NCBI GenBank assembly: GCA_009925955.1
Contig: RFPX01000032.1
Location: 1 to 10,131, forward strand
DNA length: 10,131 bases
Reading direction: 5' to 3'
Source of the DNA: Betaproteobacteria bacterium
GTDB lineage: Bacteria; Pseudomonadota; Gammaproteobacteria; Burkholderiales; Burkholderiaceae_C
Below, in pieces: positions 6,186-10,131 of this stretch. How positions within the stretch are numbered: position 1 is the first letter of the stretch; the number at the start of each line of letters is the position of its first letter. A program made the position numbers and the translations under genes. Under the pieces are notes generated by a model. The model ran no database searches. It had not been told where the DNA came from and saw only the letters and a program-made list of their open reading frames with translations.

Positions 6186-7145
6186 ATGAAAGACAAGAAA
6201 AACCCATCACAGGGCGCCCCGGCATTCATCGATGACGGTGTGCATGCCCCCGATGCCGCCGAGTCCGAGGCCCAGGACCACACCAAGAACCCGTTCTTGT
6301 TGTCGCTCGGAGAGCGGGTGCGAGCCCTGCGTTCGCGCCGGGGCATGACCCGCAAGGCCCTGGCGTCCCTGGCCGACGTATCTGAGCGGCACCTGGCCAA
6401 CCTGGAGTACGGCGTGGGCAACGCGTCTATTCTGGTTTTGCAGCAGGTGGCGCAGGCGCTGCAGTGCTCGCTGGCCGAGCTCATCGGTGATGTGACCACC
6501 GCCAACCCGGAGTGGCTGCTGTTGCGCGAACTGCTCAGTGGGCGCGACGAGGCCGCTTTGCGCCGCGTCCGGCTGGCCGTGGGTGAACTGCTGGGCACGG
6601 GCGGCGCTCATGCCAGAAGCTCCTGCATTGCTTTGATCGGTCTGCGTGGGGCGGGTAAGTCCACGCTGGGGCGCATGCTGGCTGAGGACCTGGGTTTCAC
6701 CTTTGTCGAGCTCAGCCGCGAGATTGAGAAATTCGCAGGCTGCTCCATAGCCGAGATCCAGGGGCTTTACGGTCAGAACGCCTATCGGCGCTATGAGCGG
6801 CGAGCACTGGAAGAGGCCATTCAGATCTACCCCGAAGCGGTGATCGCCACGCCAGGTGGATTGGTCAGTGATGCGGCCACCTTCAACCTCTTGCTGTCCC
6901 ACTGCACCACGGTGTGGTTGCAAGCTGACGCTGAGGACCACATGAAGCGCGTGATTGCCCAAGGCGACATGCGGCCGATGTCGGCGAGCAAGGAGGCGAT
7001 GGAAGACCTGCGCAGCATTTTGTCGGGGCGTGCGGCCTTCTACGGCAAGGCTGAGTTCAGCGTGAATACGTCGACGCAACCATTGGATGCCACCTTTGCC
7101 AAGCTGCGCGAGGTGATGCGCGGGGCCTTGGGGTTGCCGGCGTGA
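6186..7145 (+). CDS. boxR: BoxR-type regulator: HTH domain plus shikimate-kinase-like effector domain
   Basis: 319 residues. Residues about 42-97 form a Cro/CI-type helix-turn-helix (LGERVRALRSRRGMTRKALASLADVSERHLANLEYG). A linker follows, then a shikimate-kinase-like fold from about residue 147: Walker A GLRGAGKST (152-160), AGCSIAEIQGLYG, YRRYERRALEEA, and IATPGGL (220-226). This architecture is that of BzdR/BoxR, which repress benzoate genes and release DNA on binding benzoyl-CoA. The kinase DxD motif is replaced by E175-L-S177, so shikimate binding is unlikely although the nucleotide loop is kept. The frame is open further upstream (TTG 6153, ATG 6162). ATG 6186 was chosen because the intervening stretch carries a rare ATA codon and the operator-like palindrome. 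No Shine-Dalgarno precedes any candidate. boxR lies divergent from bclA and 198 bases upstream of boxC. Confidence 0.9.
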   Translation: MKDKKNPSQGAPAFIDDGVHAPDAAESEAQDHTKNPFLLSLGERVRALRSRRGMTRKALASLADVSERHLANLEYGVGNASILVLQQVAQALQCSLAELIGDVTTANPEWLLLRELLSGRDEAALRRVRLAVGELLGTGGAHARSSCIALIGLRGAGKSTLGRMLAEDLGFTFVELSREIEKFAGCSIAEIQGLYGQNAYRRYERRALEEAIQIYPEAVIATPGGLVSDAATFNLLLSHCTTVWLQADAEDHMKRVIAQGDMRPMSASKEAMEDLRSILSGRAAFYGKAEFSVNTSTQPLDATFAKLREVMRGALGLPA

Positions 7146-7173
7146 GCGCAGTTCTCGGCGCTGACCCTGATGT

Positions 7174-7220
7174 GAAATAAAATGCATGAACTGGTTGTTG
7201 ACAGGGGAAATAAACTGCAT
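7174..7220 (+). repeat. 14-base direct repeat bracketing the boxC -35 box
   Basis: GAAATAAAATGCAT (7174-7187) and GAAATAAACTGCAT (7207-7220) differ at one base and are offset by 33 bases, about three helical turns. Each ends in a TGCA core. The -35 box TTGACA (7198-7203) lies between them and the second copy fills the promoter spacer up to the -10 box. The phase and position suggest protein binding sites on one face of the DNA; the identity of the protein is inferred, BoxR being the first candidate. Confidence 0.65.
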
Positions 7221-7226
7221 TAAAGT
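7198..7226 (+). promoter_or_regulatory. Sigma-70-type promoter of boxC
   Basis: A perfect -35 hexamer TTGACA (7198-7203), a 17-base spacer and the -10 hexamer TAAAGT (7221-7226; two departures from TATAAT) are seen on the coding strand. Transcription would start near 7233, giving a leader of about 110 bases before the boxC ATG. This is the best promoter in the window and suits a highly expressed catabolic operon. Confidence 0.75.
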
Positions 7227-7243
7227 TCAACTCATGCTGAACG

Positions 7244-7261
7244 CCTGCACTGTGATGCAGG
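7244..7261. promoter_or_regulatory. Candidate BoxR operator in the boxC leader
   Basis: A perfect inverted repeat CCTGCA (7244-7249), six bases, TGCAGG (7256-7261), giving TGCA-N6-TGCA. It lies about 11-29 bases downstream of the predicted transcription start, where a bound repressor would block initiation or elongation. TGCA-N6 repeats are reported as part of BzdR/BoxR operators (recalled). It matches the palindrome before boxR at 10 of 14 positions over 7246-7259. Confidence 0.65.
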
Positions 7262-7332
7262 TTGTTGGCGAGGCAGAACGAAGCAGCGAACCCAGGACCT
7301 GACCACCCAGTCACGGCAACCCACACCGAGCG

Positions 7333-7337
7333 AGGAG
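7333..7337 (+). promoter_or_regulatory. Ribosome binding site of boxC
   Basis: AGGAG, six bases before the ATG at 7344, a strong Shine-Dalgarno sequence that supports this start codon for boxC. Confidence 0.8.
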
Positions 7338-7343
7338 ACCACC

Positions 7344-9002
7344 ATGAGCCAAGACCAACGCGTCAACTACGAAACCAACCCGAGCCAGTACCGCCACTGG
7401 AAGCTGAGCTTTGAAGGCCCCGTGGCCACGTTGAAGGCCGACTTCGACGAGAACGCCGGCCTGCGCCCGGGCTACAAGCTCAAGCTCAACAGCTACGACT
7501 TGGGCGTGGATGTGGAGTTGAACGACGCGATCAACCGCATTCGCTTCGAGCACCCCGAAGTGCGCACCGTGGTGGTGACCTCGGGCAAGGACAAGGTGTT
7601 TTGCTCGGGCGCCAATATCTTCATGCTGGGCGTATCCAGCCACGGCTGGAAGGTGAACTTCTGCAAGTTCACCAACGAAACCCGCAACGGCCTGGAAGAT
7701 TCCAGCCGCTTCAGTGGCCTGAAGTTCCTGGCCGCGGTGAACGGTGCTTGCGCTGGTGGCGGCTACGAGCTGGCCCTGGCCTGTGACGAGATCATCTTGA
7801 TCGATGACCGCGCCAGTGCCGTGAGCCTGCCGGAAGTTCCTCTGCTGGGCGTGCTGCCCGGCACCGGCGGCCTGACCCGCGTGACCGACAAGCGCAAGGT
7901 GCGCCACGACCTGGCCGACATCTTCTGCACGACCAACGAAGGCGTGCGCGGCCAAAAGGCCAAGGACTGGCGCCTGGTGGACGAAATCGTCAAGCCCGCG
8001 CAGTTTGCTGCCCGTGTGCAAGAGCGTGCGCTCGAGCTGGCCGCCCAGAGCGACCGCCCGGCCAACGCCAAGGGTGTGGCCCTGACCCCGTTGAACCGCG
8101 TGATCGAAGCCGATGCGCTGCGCTACACGAACGTGACGGTCGAGATCGACCGCGCCAAGCGCGTGGCCACCTTCACCGTGAAGGCCCCGACCGGCGCCCA
8201 GCCCACCGATGTGGCGGGCATCGAGGCCGCCGGTTCGAACTGGTACCCGCTGCAGTTGGCCCGTGAGCTGGAAGACGCCATCCTGAACATGCGCACCAAC
8301 GAGCTGGACATCGGAACCTGGCTGATCAAGACCCAGGGTGATTCGGCTGCCGTGTTGGCGATGGATTCGGTGCTGGCGGCCCACCAGTCTCACTGGTTCG
8401 TACGTGAAACCACCGGCCTGCTGCGCCGCACGCTCTCGCGCCTGGATGTTTCTTCGCGCAGCCTGTTTGCCCTGGTCGAAGAAGGCTCGTGCTTTGCCGG
8501 CACCTTCCTGGAACTGGCCTTGGCCTGCGACCGCATCTACCACCTGGCCCTGCCCGATGCGCCCGAAAAGGCGCCCGTGCTGACGGTGGGTGAACTGAAC
8601 TTCGGCACCTACCCGATGGCCACCGATGAGAGCCGCCTGCAGCGCCGCTTCTACAACGAAGCCCCTGCCATGGAGGCCGTGCGTGCGGTGGTGGGCAAGC
8701 CCTTGGATGCCGATGCGGCCTTCAAGCTGGGCTTGAACACCAGCAACCCCGATGACATCGACTGGGCCGACGAGGTGCGCATCGCCATCGAGGAGCGCGT
8801 GGCCATGAGCCCCGACGCCCTGACCGGCATGGAAGCCAACCTGCGCTTCAACGGCAAGGAAAACATGGTCACCCGCGTCTTTGGCCGCCTGACCGCCTGG
8901 CAAAACTGGATCTTCCAGCGTCCCAACGCTGTTGGCGAAAAGGGCGCCTTGAAGGTTTACGGCAAGGGCGACAAGGCTGCATTCGACTTCAACCGAGTGT
9001 GA
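7344..9002 (+). CDS. boxC: 2,3-epoxybenzoyl-CoA dihydrolase (benzoyl-CoA-dihydrodiol lyase)
   Basis: 552 residues, the length expected for BoxC (about 550). BoxC converts 2,3-epoxybenzoyl-CoA with two waters to 3,4-dehydroadipyl-CoA semialdehyde and formate, opening the ring without direct use of oxygen. The protein shows a duplicated crotonase-like layout. The first half has VFCSGANIFMLG (85-96) and GACAGGGYELALACDE (134-149), which build the CoA-thioester oxyanion pocket, and LPEVPLLGVLPGTGGLTR (162-179). The second half carries a degenerate copy, EEGSCFAGTFLELALACDRIY (379-399). Start ATG 7344 has the AGGAG site. Codon use is strongly biased to GGC, CTG, AAC and GAC, consistent with high expression. 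It is followed by boxB after 134 bases that contain a repeat pair, and is preceded by its own promoter and operator candidates. Confidence 0.96.
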   Translation: MSQDQRVNYETNPSQYRHWKLSFEGPVATLKADFDENAGLRPGYKLKLNSYDLGVDVELNDAINRIRFEHPEVRTVVVTSGKDKVFCSGANIFMLGVSSHGWKVNFCKFTNETRNGLEDSSRFSGLKFLAAVNGACAGGGYELALACDEIILIDDRASAVSLPEVPLLGVLPGTGGLTRVTDKRKVRHDLADIFCTTNEGVRGQKAKDWRLVDEIVKPAQFAARVQERALELAAQSDRPANAKGVALTPLNRVIEADALRYTNVTVEIDRAKRVATFTVKAPTGAQPTDVAGIEAAGSNWYPLQLARELEDAILNMRTNELDIGTWLIKTQGDSAAVLAMDSVLAAHQSHWFVRETTGLLRRTLSRLDVSSRSLFALVEEGSCFAGTFLELALACDRIYHLALPDAPEKAPVLTVGELNFGTYPMATDESRLQRRFYNEAPAMEAVRAVVGKPLDADAAFKLGLNTSNPDDIDWADEVRIAIEERVAMSPDALTGMEANLRFNGKENMVTRVFGRLTAWQNWIFQRPNAVGEKGALKVYGKGDKAAFDFNRV

Positions 9003-9011
9003 TGACTTTGC

Positions 9012-9050
9012 GGGACAGACCGATGGAGCGAAGCGACTGAGCTCTGTCCC
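9012..9050 (+). repeat. Hairpin-forming intercistronic repeat, copy 1
   Basis: The ends GGGACAGA (9012-9019) and TCTGTCCC (9043-9050) are perfectly complementary over eight bases, enclosing a 23-base loop. The last 35 bases (9016-9050) are identical to 9070-9104. It begins nine bases after the boxC stop. It looks like a small palindromic element (REP-like) or an mRNA-processing/stability hairpin; no U-run follows directly, so it is not a typical terminator. Confidence 0.85.
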
Positions 9051-9064
9051 GATCTGAAGGTTTT

Positions 9065-9105
9065 GGGGGCAGACCGATGGAGCGAAGCGACTGAGCTCTG
9101 TCCCC
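9065..9105 (+). repeat. Hairpin-forming intercistronic repeat, copy 2
   Basis: The second copy is 54 bases downstream of the first with 35 identical bases (9070-9104). Its stem is nine pairs, GGGGGCAGA (9065-9073) with TCTGTCCCC (9097-9105), including one G-U pair, so pairing is kept although the left arm differs from copy 1. It ends 31 bases before the boxB start, upstream of a short AT-rich run (9114-9122) and the boxB ribosome binding site GGAG (9125-9128). Confidence 0.85.
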
Positions 9106-9136
9106 AACTGATCTATATTTTTCTGGAGCAAGCAAC

Positions 9137-10131
9137 ATGACCACCGGCATCAACTACAGCGAAAAGATCCCCAACAACGTCAACCTCAGCGAAGACCGCA
9201 CCCTGCAGCGTGCGCTCGAAGGCTGGCAGCCCAACTTCATCAACTGGTGGGACGACATGGGCCCTGAAGGCTCCACCAATATGGACGTGTACCTGCGCAC
9301 GGCCGTTTCGGTGGACCCGCAAGGCTGGGCCCAGTTCGGCCACGTGAAGATGCGCGACTACCGCTGGGGCATCTTCCTGAACCCCGGTGAAGCCGACCGC
9401 AAGATTCACTTCGGCGACCACCTGGGCGAAAAGGCCTGGAACGACGTTCCCGGCGAATACCGCGCCAACCTGCGCCGCATCATCGTCACGCAAGGCGACA
9501 CCGAGCCCGCATCAGTGGAGCAGCAGCGCCACCTGGGCCTGACCGCGCCCAGCATGTACGACCTGCGTAACCTCTTCCAGATCAACGTGGAAGAAGGCCG
9601 TCACCTGTGGGCCATGGTCTACCTGCTGCACAAGCACTTCGGCCGCGACGGGCGTGAAGAAGCCGAGGCGCTGCTCGAGCGTCGTTCGGGCCAGGAAGAC
9701 AACCCCCGCATCTTGGAAGCCTTCAATGAAGAGACGCCTGACTGGCTGTCCTTCTTCATGTTCACCTACTTCACCGACCGCGACGGCAAGTTCCAGTTGT
9801 GCGCCTTGGCCGAGTCGGCTTTCGACCCGCTGGCCCGCACCACCAAGTTCATGCTGACCGAAGAGGCTCACCACATGTTTGTGGGCGAGTCGGGCGTGGG
9901 CCGTGTGATCACCCGCACCTGCCAGGCGATGAACGAGCTGAAGACGGATGACCCGAAGAAGCTGCGCGAAGCCGGTGTGATCGACCTGCCGACCATCCAG
10001 CGTTACCTCAACTTCCACTTCTCCGTCACCATCGACCTGTTCGGCGCTGATGAGTCCTCGAACGCCGCCACCTTCTACAGCACTGGCTTGAAGGGCCGTT
10101 ACGAGGAAGGCAAGCGCACCGACGACCACCA
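9137..10131 (+). CDS. boxB: Benzoyl-CoA 2,3-epoxidase, oxygenase component (5' part, cut by window end)
   Basis: 331 codons are visible from ATG 9137, with GGAG eight bases upstream; the frame is open at the right edge. BoxB is usually about 470-480 residues, so roughly 70% is present. With the reductase BoxA it inserts one oxygen atom into benzoyl-CoA to give the 2,3-epoxide, using a di-iron centre. The ligands reported for the Azoarcus evansii enzyme (E120, E150, H153, D211, E240, H243, recalled) all appear here with a constant shift of three: E123 (GDTEP), E153 and H156 (EEGRH), D214 (FTDRDG), E243 and H246 (EEAHHMF). The N-terminus shows the characteristic NYSEKIPNNVNL and WWDDMGPEG. All substrate-side residues visible look intact, so the gene appears functional. 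boxA is expected beyond the window. Confidence 0.96.
   Translation, partial: MTTGINYSEKIPNNVNLSEDRTLQRALEGWQPNFINWWDDMGPEGSTNMDVYLRTAVSVDPQGWAQFGHVKMRDYRWGIFLNPGEADRKIHFGDHLGEKAWNDVPGEYRANLRRIIVTQGDTEPASVEQQRHLGLTAPSMYDLRNLFQINVEEGRHLWAMVYLLHKHFGRDGREEAEALLERRSGQEDNPRILEAFNEETPDWLSFFMFTYFTDRDGKFQLCALAESAFDPLARTTKFMLTEEAHHMFVGESGVGRVITRTCQAMNELKTDDPKKLREAGVIDLPTIQRYLNFHFSVTIDLFGADESSNAATFYSTGLKGRYEEGKRTDDH

Noticed and set aside
7145..7162. AGCGC-N8-GCGCT hairpin after boxR as terminator
   Set aside because: Only five pairs, begins within the stop codon, and no T-run follows; could be chance in GC-rich DNA.
6207..7220. 337-codon open frame on the minus strand opposite boxR
   Set aside because: Antisense shadow with Gln/Arg/His-rich sequence and no recognisable motif, whereas the + strand gives a clear BoxR.
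9012..9105. CRISPR array or rho-independent terminator
   Set aside because: There are only two repeat copies, a 19-base gap, strong internal pairing and no cas genes, so it is not CRISPR. The loops are long and no U-run follows the stems directly, so not a standard terminator.
7311..9131. 606-codon open frame on the minus strand opposite boxC
   Set aside because: It lies wholly antisense to a confidently identified boxC, with Gly/His/Gln/Val-rich composition typical of the complement of biased high-GC genes. The repeated GTELSRFAPSVCP in it is simply the translated intercistronic repeat.

Overview
The window looks like a chromosome segment of a high-GC betaproteobacterium, most likely of the order Burkholderiales. 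This rests on the codon use, the aerobic benzoyl-CoA (box) gene cluster with a BoxR-type regulator, and the style of the glyoxalase and surface-polysaccharide genes. No tRNA, rRNA, IS element or CRISPR array was seen.

Left part (1-3025): cell-surface polysaccharide genes. The 3' end of a multi-pass membrane protein resembling a polysaccharide flippase (+ strand) converges on a large minus-strand gene. That gene fuses a GT4 glycosyltransferase to a complete WcaJ/WbaP-like sugar-phosphate transferase.

Middle part (3062-6050): four closely packed minus-strand genes, in transcription order a benzoate-CoA ligase (bclA), a small winged-helix regulator overlapping its 3' end by 20 bases, a five-helix membrane protein, and glyoxalase I (gloA). 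The polysaccharide fusion gene follows only 36 bases after gloA, so read-through from the bclA promoter into it is possible.

Right part (6051-10131): a divergent regulatory region, then boxR, boxC and the first 70% or so of boxB, all on the + strand. BclA makes benzoyl-CoA. BoxB (with BoxA, expected just past the right edge) epoxidises the ring, and BoxC opens the epoxide hydrolytically, releasing formate. BoxR is expected to repress the pathway until benzoyl-CoA accumulates.

The most interesting non-coding signals lie around the box genes. (i) A near-consensus promoter (TTGACA, 17 bases, TAAAGT) precedes boxC. (ii) A 14-base direct repeat ending in TGCAT brackets its -35 box. (iii) A perfect CCTGCA-N6-TGCAGG inverted repeat follows just downstream of the predicted transcription start. 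(iv) A related palindrome lies immediately before the boxR start codon. (v) Two 35-base identical hairpin-forming repeats lie in tandem between boxC and boxB. The most unusual protein is the GT4/phosphoglycosyltransferase fusion.
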